A stretch of 64,000 nucleotides of DNA from Venturia oleaginea (taxonomy: Eukaryota > Ascomycota > Dothideomycetes > Venturiales > Venturiaceae). Under the pieces are notes generated by a model. It worked only from the letters and a program-made list of their open reading frames with translations. It was not told the origin of the DNA and did not search any database. Below, piece after piece: positions 51,094 through 61,448 of the stretch. The stretch is from positions 62,001 through 126,000 of the forward strand of contig JABMLP010000001.1 of the NCBI GenBank assembly GCA_013176395.1, given 5' to 3'. The position numbers were made by a program, and so were the translations under genes. The number at the start of each line of letters is the position of its first letter. Within the stretch, counting starts at the first letter, position 1.

Positions 51094-53025
51094 TCATCTC
51101 CAAGGACTACTACTCCCCCCACCCAGATCCACACTCTCAAACTCCATCTCAAACTCATCAACTTCGGCAAACTTCTTTTTCGCCTCTTCAAGTTCTTTGG
51201 CCTTGGATACTTTCGAAAGAGCAGCACTACTACGCCTCTTCTTCCCAACACCTACAGTCCCTGGATCATCACCCTCATCTTCACTGTCGTGATCAGAAGA
51301 TATATCAAAATGGCCATCGTTTTCTTTCTCGACAGCGGCACGACCATAAGTCTTCTTGACCTTCGGTTTCTCCGATTCTTTTCCTTTTGCCTTGGCAGAG
51401 GGCGTCTTCTTCTTTGTTGAAGCAGGCGAAACTGTCTTTGCCGCCTTCTTCCGGTTGCCACTAACTTTACGCATTGGTGTCTTGGTGGCTCTCCGTCTCG
51501 CCTTAGAATGTGCAAGTTCATCATCGCTGTCTTGTAGTATGAGCGTCGCGTTATTGTCATCATCCGAACTAGGGATATCATAATCATCCGTATGCCTTGC
51601 GGCACGAGCTTTCCGGCGAGGCTTTGGTAGTAGAGATTGTAGTGCTGCCGTTGAAAAAGCAGGTGCCTTCTTGCGGGGTTTCGGTTTCTTCGTTTGAGTT
51701 GGCGATGGAGAGCCTTCATCCTCGTTGTCTTGATCATGTTGGCCCGATAGCTTTCGTCGCTTATCTACGCGGATTGGTGATTGGGCGGGAGATGCTGGTT
51801 CACTACTTGATTGTGGAGGTGCCATGGTTTCGCTGTAGATATCGACTTCTGGCGATTTGTGCGTTAACTCAACCACTTCTGGGAGATCTTCTGATGTCGA
51901 GGAATGAGACGAGGAGTGATGGCGAGCTGGTGGTGATGAGGGGATAGGGGGCGAAGACTGCGGAACCTGAATCCCTTCTTCTTCTTCTTGGGCATGCTTT
52001 CGTTTGCGAGAACTAGATGTCCGTGGCTCATCTGCTGCCACATCTGATTTCCGCTTTCCTACGTGTAGTGGTGTGGATTCATTCTCGGGATTGAAGTCCT
52101 CGAAATCGTCCAAAGTATTTTCTAGGCCTTGCAGAAGAGGATCGTCTTCTATGTCGACATCTGAATGTTCCTCTGCGTCTCCCAGCTCACTTGTCTGCTG
52201 TACCATGCGAATTATACTGCTTTGTCGTGGTCGTCTCTTGAAATTCGTCAGTGCCAGGACGGATGTCTCCACGGCTGGCGTGCCCTGTGACTTGAGCGCT
52301 GACCGTGGGTATTGTACGCTCTGTCTTCGTGATTCTAGTCGCAGTCTTGATGCCTCGCCTCCTGGGCTCAAGCCGTAGAGGTCTTCTTCTGTGTCCAACT
52401 GACTCGATAGTGTTCCCTCTCTTTGCGCTTGTGGTGCTTTCGCGGGTGGAGTGGACGTAACGCGCTCATCGCTGCTCTTGGGGGTAGATGATGTTCGAAG
52501 AAGTACATTCTTTGGCGCTGGCGGCGCAGGAGATTTCGCAACAAGTGGAGACTCCTTTGCCTTTTTCGCCTTCAGGGCAGCGTTGCGTCTCTGTTTAAGT
52601 GCCTCCAACGCGCTTTGTTGTCCCGCACTTGCTACAGTTTTCTTCATAGGACGTCCTCTCGTTCGAAAATTGGCCTTTGGAGCTGGTCTTGCCTCTGCTT
52701 CTACCTCTTCCTCGGAAGCCAGATCTTCTTCTAGTTGAGATGGCTCCCCAATAGCTTTCTTCTTTGGCGGTCTGCCCCTTCCTCTCGTCTTTGGTGGTTC
52801 TGCGTCCTTCATTTCTTCTCCAGCCTCTTCCACAAGCGCCGAAACTTCTTCTGTATGCGATGGCCCCTCAATGTCCTTTTTATTTGGAGGCCTACCCCTT
52901 CCTCTCTTCTTTGGCGGCATTGCTTCCTCTGGCTCTTCTGTAATGGTTGTTGAAGTTGGGAGGGTGTATGGCGAGCTTGCGCGTGGTGTACTTGACGCGA
53001 CTTTTGTCCTTCGAGGGCGCGGCAT
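51094..53025 (-). CDS. AT-hook chromatin protein, unknown function (643 aa)
   Basis: Three AT-hook-type boxes lie in the N-terminal 140 residues: K-R-G-R-G-R-P-P, T-R-G-R-G-R-P-P and T-R-G-R-P-M, separated by acidic linkers of similar length. These bind the minor groove of AT-rich DNA. The rest is mostly disordered, Ser/Pro/Lys-rich, with acidic runs. Possibly ordered islands are A-F-S-T-A-A-L-Q-S-L-L-P-K-P-R-R (about 460), K-T-Y-G-R (about 570) and the acidic/aromatic C-terminus F-A-E-V-D-E-F-E-M-E-F-E. The latter two look like short interaction motifs of mitotic chromatin proteins, but I could not assign a family. Single exon. Confidence 0.75.
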   Translation of the reverse strand: MPRPRRTKVASSTPRASSPYTLPTSTTITEEPEEAMPPKKRGRGRPPNKKDIEGPSHTEEVSALVEEAGEEMKDAEPPKTRGRGRPPKKKAIGEPSQLEEDLASEEEVEAEARPAPKANFRTRGRPMKKTVASAGQQSALEALKQRRNAALKAKKAKESPLVAKSPAPPAPKNVLLRTSSTPKSSDERVTSTPPAKAPQAQREGTLSSQLDTEEDLYGLSPGGEASRLRLESRRQSVQYPRSALKSQGTPAVETSVLALTNFKRRPRQSSIIRMVQQTSELGDAEEHSDVDIEDDPLLQGLENTLDDFEDFNPENESTPLHVGKRKSDVAADEPRTSSSRKRKHAQEEEEGIQVPQSSPPIPSSPPARHHSSSHSSTSEDLPEVVELTHKSPEVDIYSETMAPPQSSSEPASPAQSPIRVDKRRKLSGQHDQDNEDEGSPSPTQTKKPKPRKKAPAFSTAALQSLLPKPRRKARAARHTDDYDIPSSDDDNNATLILQDSDDELAHSKARRRATKTPMRKVSGNRKKAAKTVSPASTKKKTPSAKAKGKESEKPKVKKTYGRAAVEKENDGHFDISSDHDSEDEGDDPGTVGVGKKRRSSAALSKVSKAKELEEAKKKFAEVDEFEMEFESVDLGGGSSSPWR

Positions 53026-53326
53026 CTGTAGTTTTGTGTGGGAATGTGTTCTTGCTTCAGGATAGTGTTGAATTGAGACGCGACAGGGAGTGAGAATTGG
53101 TGTTCTAGTCTTGCGCGTCCAGTCGTGATGTTCGTTTTTGGGTTTTGCGCTTTGGGTGCACGGGCAGTCATGAACGCATACATAGTAGAAACGTTATCGC
53201 TACTCCTAGTAGGTCGGCGAATCATTTATTTCACCTTGCTGAATCGGGAAATAAAGATTTGAAGAATACATTGATGTTTGGTTGGAATCCGATGTCTATG
53301 TGATTCGTATCTTACAAAAATGGGTA
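53026..53326. other. upstream region of the AT-hook gene
   Basis: Promoter space up to the TA target of the next transposon. Nothing else seen. Confidence 0.4.
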
Positions 53327-53328
53327 TA

Positions 53329-55177
53329 ACGTATTCCACCATCGAGTGGGTCAACCCATCGAGCGGGTCAGTTTATGCCAAGACCAGCTGCTCCCTTATC
53401 AACACAATATGTCTCATCAACAAAACGCGCAATCATCTAACAGAGAAGGCAGAATCCAGCTTGCCCTTTCTGCCTACAATACCCACCAATTCCGAAGCCT
53501 CCGGCGCGCTGCTGAGGCGTTTGATATACCTCCTTCAACATTAACTAGGCGATATAACGGAATTACGTATCGCCTAGATACTCGCAACGCCCGACACAAG
53601 CTCACTACGACTGAAGAGCAGACAATTTTCTAATACATCCTCGACCTCGATTCGCGAGGATTCGCGCCCCGGCTGTGTGAGGTAGCAGATATGGCGGATA
53701 AACTACTGGGTGTACGCGGTGGAGAGCCAGTAGGGAAAAACTGGGCTGAGAGGTTCATAACGCGCTCAGATGAGCTCAAGATGGCCTTCAATCGAGCTAA
53801 GGATAGGCAGAGGATACTACAGGAAGATCCAGAGATTATTGGCGCGTGGTTCAAGCTCGTTACAGACACCAAGGCAAAGTACGGTATCCACGACGAGGAT
53901 ACGCACAACTTTGACGAGATTGGCTTCCAGATGGGCGTTGTTGGGTCAATGAAGGTCGTCACAGCTTCTGAAAGACGTACACGGCCCAATTTAATCCAGC
54001 CAGGCGATCGCGAGTGGGTTACAGTTATCCAGAGCATCTGCGCCGCCGGGTATGCGACCCCGCCCTTCATTATCTACAAAGGACGCGTTCATATCTCTGC
54101 GTGGTATGAGGAGGCAGATATACCACGGAATTGGAAGCTCTCGGTCTCTGAGAACGGCTGGACAAATAATGCGCTTGGTCTTGAGTGGTTGAAGCACTTT
54201 AACGCGTATACAAAGGCGCGGCAGGTGGGGGTATACAGGCTGCTTATTTTGGACGGCCATGAGAGCCATCTCAACCAGGATTTCAAGGACTACTGCCTCG
54301 AAAACAAGATGATAACCCTCTGCATGCCATCGCACTTGTCGCATATACTCCAGCCCCTTGACGTGGTCTGCTTCTCGCCGTTGAAGCGCAAGTACTCCCA
54401 ACGCGTCCGGGACTTGGCACGCCGACGCGTGTAACATATCAACAAGGAAGGCTTTCTCCCTGCCTTCAAAGACGCGTTTTTCGACGTGTTTACGAAAGAG
54501 AACTGTCAAAAGGCTTTTGAGGCAGTAGGGCTAGTCCCTATCGACGCGCAGGTGGTGTTGGATCGCCTTGAAGTACGGCTACGAACCCCGCCAGAAACCC
54601 ATCTTCCAGAAACGCCGTGGCAGTCCAAGACTCCAAGTAATACTTATGAATTTGGATCCCAATCCAACCTCGTAAGCGAGTCTTTTACTCGGTCACCAGT
54701 TACTACGCAGGCAGGCTTTTCCCAGCTTGTTAAGGGCGCTGAATTGATGCTACACCAAAACGCTCTGCTTGTTGCGCGTAACCGCGAGCTTGAAGAGTAA
54801 TTAGCAGTAACAACGAACCGAAAATCGCGCAAAAGGAAGTGGATCCAGCAAGGTGGTACTATTGAGTATGGGACTGCAGCAGCGCAGGTAGCTGCAGAGG
54901 CGTCTATAGCGCCTCAGGGATCAAAGAAGGCTCGTGGTAGTGGTGGTCAAGAAACAGCCCGACCAATTCAACGGCGCTGTAGGAACTGCGGCGCAGCTTG
55001 GCATAATGCGCGAACTTGTAAAAAATATATCAAGATATCTTCTGAATCAGATAGCAGCACGACGGACTTAGAATCTATTGTTGATAGCGATTAAATTGAA
55101 GAGTCGTAACATAAGTTGGTCGTGCCAAGCCTTTTTGACCCGCTTGATGGGTTGACCCGCTCGATGGTGGAATACGT
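53329..55177 (+). mobile_element. Fot1/pogo-like transposon (1.85 kb), sister core to 45436-47268
   Basis: Ends ACGTATTCCACCATCGAG and inverse, TA at 53327-53328 and 55178-55179. Each end carries two units of the type CATCGAGCGGGTCA. From 53634 to about 55131 the DNA is almost the same as in 45436-47268. Confidence 0.88.
53409..55109 (+). pseudogene. Fot1/pogo-like transposase with four in-frame stops
   Basis: Same frame from ATG 53409 to the final TAA at 55107. Stops: 53631-53633 (TAA for CAA), 54432-54434 (TAA for TAC), 54798-54800 (TAA for CAA) and about 55,092 (TAA for AAA), judged against the sister copy. No frameshift. Helix-turn-helix A-E-A-F-D-I-P-P-S-T-L-T-R-R differs strongly from the sister; the catalytic core (H-N-F-D-E-I-G-F; L-I-L-D-G-H-E-S-H; H-I-L-Q-P-L-D-V) is the same. 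The knuckle has one change, A-W-H for the usual G-H. Confidence 0.88.
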
Positions 55178-55365
55178 TATATGTAACCATTCAACATCAT
55201 GAGCCCAAAACTCGAACAAGACCTCCAACACCCAGCAATATCATTTGCAGCAAAGAGCACATTATCCAAACCATGACCGCTCAACACTCCCCCCAAAACA
55301 AAATGCCGCCACGAGAGGAGAAAGAGTGAACCAAACCATCATCATACAAGACATACAGTACAACA

Positions 55366-56469
55366 TTACTCCAGCTTCTGCATCAAGCTCCTCCTTACGC
55401 CGTTGTTGACAACACCGCCTACTCCAAAGGCGGGAATAATACGGCCCAACCTAGCGACACAACTGATGAACCATGCTCGCCTCACAACTTTCCATCGTTC
55501 TATCATTGTAGTTGTGCCATTTCTGTTGTAAAGGTCTAGTCCCAGAAGATGCAATGGGGTGCTCAGAATCTGCACTGCAGCAGGTGCAAGAAATTGGGCA
55601 ACGCTCTCACGTCTCACGTTCTGCATGAACGCAGGAAGGACCTCCATGGGCAGCTTAGGTGCGAGTATGGGAGGGACATTGAACGAGGCGAATATCGTGA
55701 GGGAATCGCGTAACGTAAAAAGTATATATGTGGGCGAAGGTAGTGGCCGAGCTGCTACTGGGCTGAAAAGACGCGTGAAGTGGGTGTCTTTCCATAGGCA
55801 GAGGGATAGATTTGTGAGGGAGGTGGCTGCGAATTTAGAGCTGCCATGGGTAGTGGCACTCGCAGGAGAAGGCTTGATTGTAGAAGAGGCAGTATCTATT
55901 GCATTCGCGGAGAGATATGTACCAGTATATAGTGCCTGCGAAATCGTTAGATAGAAAGAGTATGGACGTAAGAAGGAAAGTCCATACGACTATCAGGCCA
56001 AATGGCTTCGAGAAAAAGAATGAATGTGGGCGTAAAAGTAAAGTCTTCAGGGACGACCGTACACTGGCACCTAACGTCGTGGTCCCAGATGCATTCTCAA
56101 TGATGCCCCTATGCTCCGTCAATAAATGCCGACTTCTCATCAGGCCGTACCCTACCTGTCGATAATAGTGATGATGGGCGCAACGAGCACACCCGCGCTC
56201 GCAGCAGCTAAAGCATCACACCAAATCCTCAGTCCAAGATTTCGTGTATTCCATGCTTTTGCTGGCGACTCTGATGCATTCGCGATGGGTGTTTTCCAGG
56301 CCAGAGCTCCAGCTTGACTCGATGTCGCGTCCCCAGCAGCTCCTCCTTTTCCCTTCATCTGGTGCTGGCTCGTGGTGCATTCCAACTGAAGGAGAAAGTC
56401 GGAGGGGAGTATGAATAGGGTCAATGGTCGAAGTTGGTAACGCGAGGATGAAGATTGGGTGGTAGACAT
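55366..56469 (-). CDS. conserved ascomycete membrane protein, probably mitochondrial (334 aa)
   Basis: Exons 56469-56156, 56108-55988 and 55935-55366, introns 47 and 52 bp, phases fit. Hydrophobic segments: A-A-A-S-A-G-V-L-V-A-P-I-I-T-I-I (about 90), F-S-K-P-F-G-L-I-V-A-L-Y (about 140), then a repeat-like C-terminal half with D-S-L-T-I-F-A-S-F-N-V-P-P and S-V-A-Q-F-L-A-P-A-A-V-Q-I-L-S-T-P-L-H-L-L-G-L-D-L-Y. The P-x-H/L-L-G-L-D-L-Y-N-R pattern recalls mitochondrial carrier-like fungal proteins, but I cannot name the family. A later Met near 56,355 is an alternative start. Confidence 0.7.
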
Positions 56470-58732
56470 GTGTCATTGAAACTGAAACTTACAAAGCAGG
56501 GAGCGTGCTATGAACGCCGATATCGCAATGAGCTTCGTGTCGCGTCTCGTCGCCCCTACTCCTTTCATTATCATCTTCGTCCCTTTGACTTCTCATCACT
56601 CAAGTACCACATCGAACAACTTACGGAACCATCGACCTTCAACTGATCACAAGAATCTCATCTTCGCCGAGAAGAAAGATAAAATCTTATTCAGATATAG
56701 GGAAAGACTTCGGTGGAAACTGGTGTGATTCGAGCTCTTCTGCAACAAAATATGGAAATGAGGCTATGGGAAATCAATAGGATTGGTTCCCAAGATAAGG
56801 GCGAGACTCAAAGAATATAGGAAGCATTAATCTCACAATACCCGTATACTATGGCCGCTGCTGATATGGCTCGACAAATAGATGAGACTTTGCTTCACCA
56901 AAAGCTGATCGCTACAATGCGAGCCCCTACAGCATACGATTTCAGTCAGCTACCTTCAGGAGTTCATTTTGACTCCCGAGATGGGAAATCGCAACAACTC
57001 GATACTCCATGAACAAAGACAAGATCAATTCAAAGATCGTCGAAACCATTGTCGAGTTCGATATACGAAGTATGTTTGCTTCAATACTGAAGAGCTTTCC
57101 ATTTCAACTTGTGCATCACAATTGAAACAAAATCGAGGGGGACGCTGCAAGAATAGCATGACTAGTTGAATCTGAATGTTGCTATAATACTGCTATAGCT
57201 TCGACTTCTGATGAGATCAATTCACGGCGACAGAGATTTTCGGATATACTGCAAGTCCCGAGCCACGATCATGGATAATCTTATTTGAAACCCCATTGTG
57301 AAGAGACTCGGCCGTCTAGAAGAGACTGGAACTGGGTTTGCGGCAATTGTGCGATGTTGTGCTTCTGGATTTGGCGGTAATCTTTTATCCCATGGCAATT
57401 CTCATATCTTATTATTTCTTACAAAGTACCGGCGCTGTTTTGATGGTAATTTGCATACCCCCTCATCTTCTCGCATACCCGTATATCTTGCTTATTGAAC
57501 AGATTATGGCTTCAAATCACGAGGATTGATGGAACGCCTCAAAATCAAACTCCCTCAACGAACAAATTGAATCCATCACAAGTCTTCCCGTATTCCAAGA
57601 TGGCTACTCTTGTCAAGGACGGATTAGTCGATTCTCCAGAAATCCATGAGAGACAAGGACCACAAATAAACTTGGTATTACTCTAGCTTAGGTGAAGGAG
57701 TTTCTGGGTTTAGTATATAGGGAGAGTAGTTTCAGGAAGCGAAGTATTTAGAAGGAGTGAAATTGGTGGAATCGGATGCAAGTCAAGAATTGGTCTTCTT
57801 CGATTGGAGTCTGCCATGGCTTCAAGGGTTCGAGTGCCAAGGATCGGTGGGGGGATGAAAGCTCCGCCAACGTGCTTCTCAGGCCACCTTGGTTCGAAGT
57901 TCTAGACCGCTCTTTTCACGTATCAGACAGCGTCGACGCATGTTTGTCTCTTGTGACCAACTTTCGTGAGCTCCAATCAAAGGTAACGCTCTGGACTCTG
58001 TAACCTGTGTGGAAAGCACTGCTGTCATTGATTTTGACCACTGAGCATCATAATGCGATTGAGTATTTCTTGACGAAGACTGCGGCCAGTCCCGCAAGGG
58101 TTCACGAGGCCCTAATACGTTTCCAGGTGTATGGATGTGCGGCCGGACATAGCTCCTAACTCCTGCGTCAGAGAGTTGCCGTTGCTCTGCGTGATGACTA
58201 ACCGGGACCTGAAGTGATTCCTTGTTGTTTCCAGATGGGGATGTGGAAACATGGCTCCTAGACTCTGGGTGATTTCATCGTGCAGATTCCCCTCCAGGGA
58301 TCCATCTGCGCCTAGGACCTCCATCAATAGAACTAATTCGTCGCTTTCCCTTGCGCGGCATGGACCGAAGCATTGCGGTAAAACGATGAGTGGGAGAAGT
58401 GTAAGTTAAATTGAAGCATAGCAATATCGTACAAGCCTCGCTTGAGTGTGTAGAAAGTCCAATGAACCAATCCTAGCACCAGAAATTCGAGAAATGAAAA
58501 AGAACAATAATTCTACATCGGATTGAAACCTTCCATGCTTACGCTTCTTACATCCCATCCAGTAAATGAGATGGTCATGCGAATCCTGGCTTTTGCATGA
58601 CCGAATTCAAACAACTCCCGACACCATGCTGAACCGTCATTGATGATGTAATGGGTAACTCAAAAATCGTAAACCGTAAACGATGAATCTCACGCGCAGT
58701 GAAAGCGGTGGATATGACGGCTCGTATAGCCA
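56470..58732. other. long intergenic stretch, nothing supported
   Basis: 2.3 kb with scattered short reading frames and no recognisable domain, repeat end or splice-consistent gene. Relics too old to recognise cannot be excluded. Confidence 0.4.
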
Positions 58733-58933
58733 TCATGATTGGCTTTGTTGAATTGTGGCCAGAGAGGCGAAAGCGCCGCTCATGGCCGAGTAGCCCGACG
58801 ATGTTGGCGATGTTGAGGAAGCGCTTTTTGACCGACCAGCAGACAAATTGAGTGTGATACAATCCGGGCAACGTGTGTTGGCTGTGCTGGTACGACCTCG
58901 GCAACCACGGTCGTAATTGACGCAGGAGTACAT
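58733..58933 (-). CDS. small Cys-rich protein (66 aa)
   Basis: Starts MYSCVNYDRGCRGRT and continues N-T-R-C-P-D-C-I-T-L-N-L, giving four cysteines spaced C-x8-9-C...C-x2-C like a small zinc ribbon, followed by a Ser/Ala-rich tail. Similar short ORFs beginning with the same Cys pattern are, to my recollection, widespread in filamentous ascomycetes; function unknown. No signal peptide, so not a secreted effector by this criterion. Confidence 0.55.
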   Translation of the reverse strand: MYSCVNYDRGCRGRTSTANTRCPDCITLNLSAGRSKSASSTSPTSSGYSAMSGAFASLATIQQSQS

Positions 58934-59665
58934 CTTGGAGGGGATTTGTAAATTGTTTGAGGTGATGAGGATAAGACTTGGTGGAGAGGATGGTTTTGTG
59001 TTTGATGAAGTGGATGAATGATGGATGGATATATTGGCGAGGTAGTCTTGATCTTGATAGTGATGGAAGTGATTGCTATTCTGATTGTGCTAAGTGAGGA
59101 GGTGCGGAAGTCGAATATATGTATCAAAATGTGTAGAGGCCCGAAGCAAATGGAACTAAGAAAGGATGCAGTAGTGCCCGATCAGCATGAGGTGTGAGAG
59201 ATGATGTAGCTGTTTTATCCGCATTCTCCAAGCGCATATGCCTCGACAGGGAATCCTGAATTAACTAGCGGTTGGCGATCATGAGGTCTGCCAGGAGATT
59301 GTGGCTGAAAGGCTGTTGGAAAAAGAAATGCACAAAAAGCAGGTATTTCGTCTTGACAGGCCCAGGCCGTATGCCACCTTGTTGGACGTTATTGGATGGA
59401 TGCTTCGGATTGGTTCCCAGGCCAAACGCCCCGGTCTACTTTCCGCATCGTGAGCAAAGCTAGAGGAAGTTGCGGAAGATATCCACGCGTCACTCTGATC
59501 TTGATATTCAAGTCATATGCAATTATCTTGCTCGTTTATGTTACAATTCGTCCGACCTTCTGCCTGGGCCCCGCCTCTCATATCTGCACCATGATTATGT
59601 AGGAGCCACGAAGGATCAGACTATATGGACCCATGTACACTCGCTTCTTTCCCACAGCCATCCAT
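58934..59665. other. intergenic, nothing recognised
   Basis: 5' flank of the Cys-rich gene (TC/AT-rich leader on the minus strand) and 3' flank of the SDR gene. Confidence 0.4.
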
Positions 59666-60835
59666 CTATTTTCCAGCAGCCAGCGTGTATCCACCATCAA
59701 CTGTCACCGTCTGACCATTTAGGTACTGGCACGTTGCGGCGAATAGAATAGCCCCAGCCATATCGCGATCATTTCCAGGTCGTCCAGCCGGCACTTTATC
59801 AGCATACTTGTCCTTTGGAATGAAGCTCTTTTGATTGGCCTTGCTATCACCGGCAGTCATCTCACTAGGGAAGACACCTGGTGCAATGGAGTTGACGCGG
59901 ATCTGCAATCCATTGTTGGCGATTTCATGAGCCAGCATGCGGGTGAGATGGATTGTGGCGGCCTTGGAGGCATTGTATTGAGGATGATGTTGCATCGTCT
60001 TGACTTGACCTGAGATGGAGCAGATGTTGATTACTGTTCCTGAGTAGCCGTGCTGGTGTTCTGTGGCTTTCTGAAGAAGTGGTAGGAACGCGGTTGTCAT
60101 GAAGTAAATCTGGGAGACGTTGGTGCGATACACATCATCCCAATCCTTGAAGGTGGCCTTTTCGTCTTCGAACATCTGTTTCTTCATTGCCTCGGCGGAG
60201 TTTGCCTCGGTTTCGAAGGTCTCGGTGCTGATTCCGGCGTTGTTGATCAAGATGTCGAGGTGTTTCTCTTTGTTTGAAATTTCGTCGTACAGAGCCACAA
60301 TATCTTTCTTATCGGTGATGTCGGAGGTGATGGAGACAATTTGACCGGCAATCCCTTGGCCATAGGTCTTGGTCACCGTGTCTAATTTCTCCTTAGTGCG
60401 GCCGGTGATGTAGACCTTGAGATTGTGAGTGTCTCGTTCATCATCGGATTCAGGATGACCTCACCTTTGCGCCATTGACTGCCAGTGCTTGTGTGGCCAT
60501 GAGACCAATGCCAGAGCCGCCACCTGGAGCCTGGTGTCAGAATCCGGTGTTCTAAATGCCCGAAGGAACACATATCTACCTGTGATCAACACAACCTTGT
60601 CCTTGACATTGAACACTTCGGAGATCTGAAAGTCGGCATTGTTCTGCTTCTTTGAATCATCGGAAGCCATGTTGTGTTCGTTACGTGAAGCTGCTGTCTT
60701 CAAAAGTTGGCCTGCAGCCAGTGTCTTTGCTTTGGAGGATGCGGGTCTGGTGAGAAGGGGGCTTGAAGAGCGGTATGCTGGTCTTGATAACTTCAAGATT
60801 CTGGATGTAAGAGTGATTGAGCGAAGGGATTGCAT
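59666..60835 (-). CDS. short-chain dehydrogenase/reductase (354 aa), possible mitochondrial presequence
   Basis: Exons 60835-60580, 60523-60465 and 60415-59666; introns 56 and 49 bp. Rossmann motif V-V-L-I-T-G-G-G-S-G-I-G joins across intron 1. Further SDR marks: D-I-L-I-N-N-A-G, catalytic Ser in I-C-S-I-S-G, Tyr/Lys in Y-N-A-S-K-A-A, and I-A-P-G-V-F. The end G-Q-T-V-T-V-D-G-G-Y is typical of classical SDRs. The first ~55 residues are Ser/Arg/Leu-rich without acids, like a mitochondrial targeting peptide; an internal Met before A-S-D-D-S-K-K would give a cytosolic form of about 300 residues. Substrate unknown. Confidence 0.88.
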
Positions 60836-61448
60836 TGTTGTGGATTCTCATGTTGTAGAGGTACTTAACGAGAAGATGGAATGCATGGTCTCCACGTCAT
60901 TGAGCCGTCACAAACACAAACATTACCTACGCGACCATCACGGTTGAATCTCTAGGTTGCTTGTCGGGGTAAGGTGCCTAGGAGGAACTTCGCAGCCTCA
61001 GAAGTCGTTTCCAGGTACTATCAAGACATCCTTCCATGAAAACCGCGTCGAACTTTTCAACTCACCTGCCGACACTATCCTGTACAATTTATATTGTGCT
61101 AACTACCTCTACTCTCACTCGATTCGCTGGTGATGATGAGGTTGTGGATGCCGCTACAGACCATGTCGTGTCGTGTGTTGCGATGAAGTGCAGCATAAGA
61201 AATTCACACGGGTCACGCTTTTTTCCCAGCATGCAGCGGCCAGCCCCTCCCGTCTCATCTCCCGAGCCCTGTCCCGAGTCTCTCGCGCATAAACGTTTAA
61301 CCATGCTGAATGCTGAATGCTGAATTGCTCTCGAGCTATCTTACCACGAGTGGCACCGTCCTGCATGTACACGACTGCAAACCCGCTGGATAATACTTCA
61401 ATTCATGCTTCCTCGCCTTACACGTCTATCACCACTTTGACCTGAACC
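60836..61448. other. divergent upstream region between the SDR and the hydrolase genes
   Basis: Two genes start outward from here, so it is likely shared promoter sequence. No gene recognised. Confidence 0.4.
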
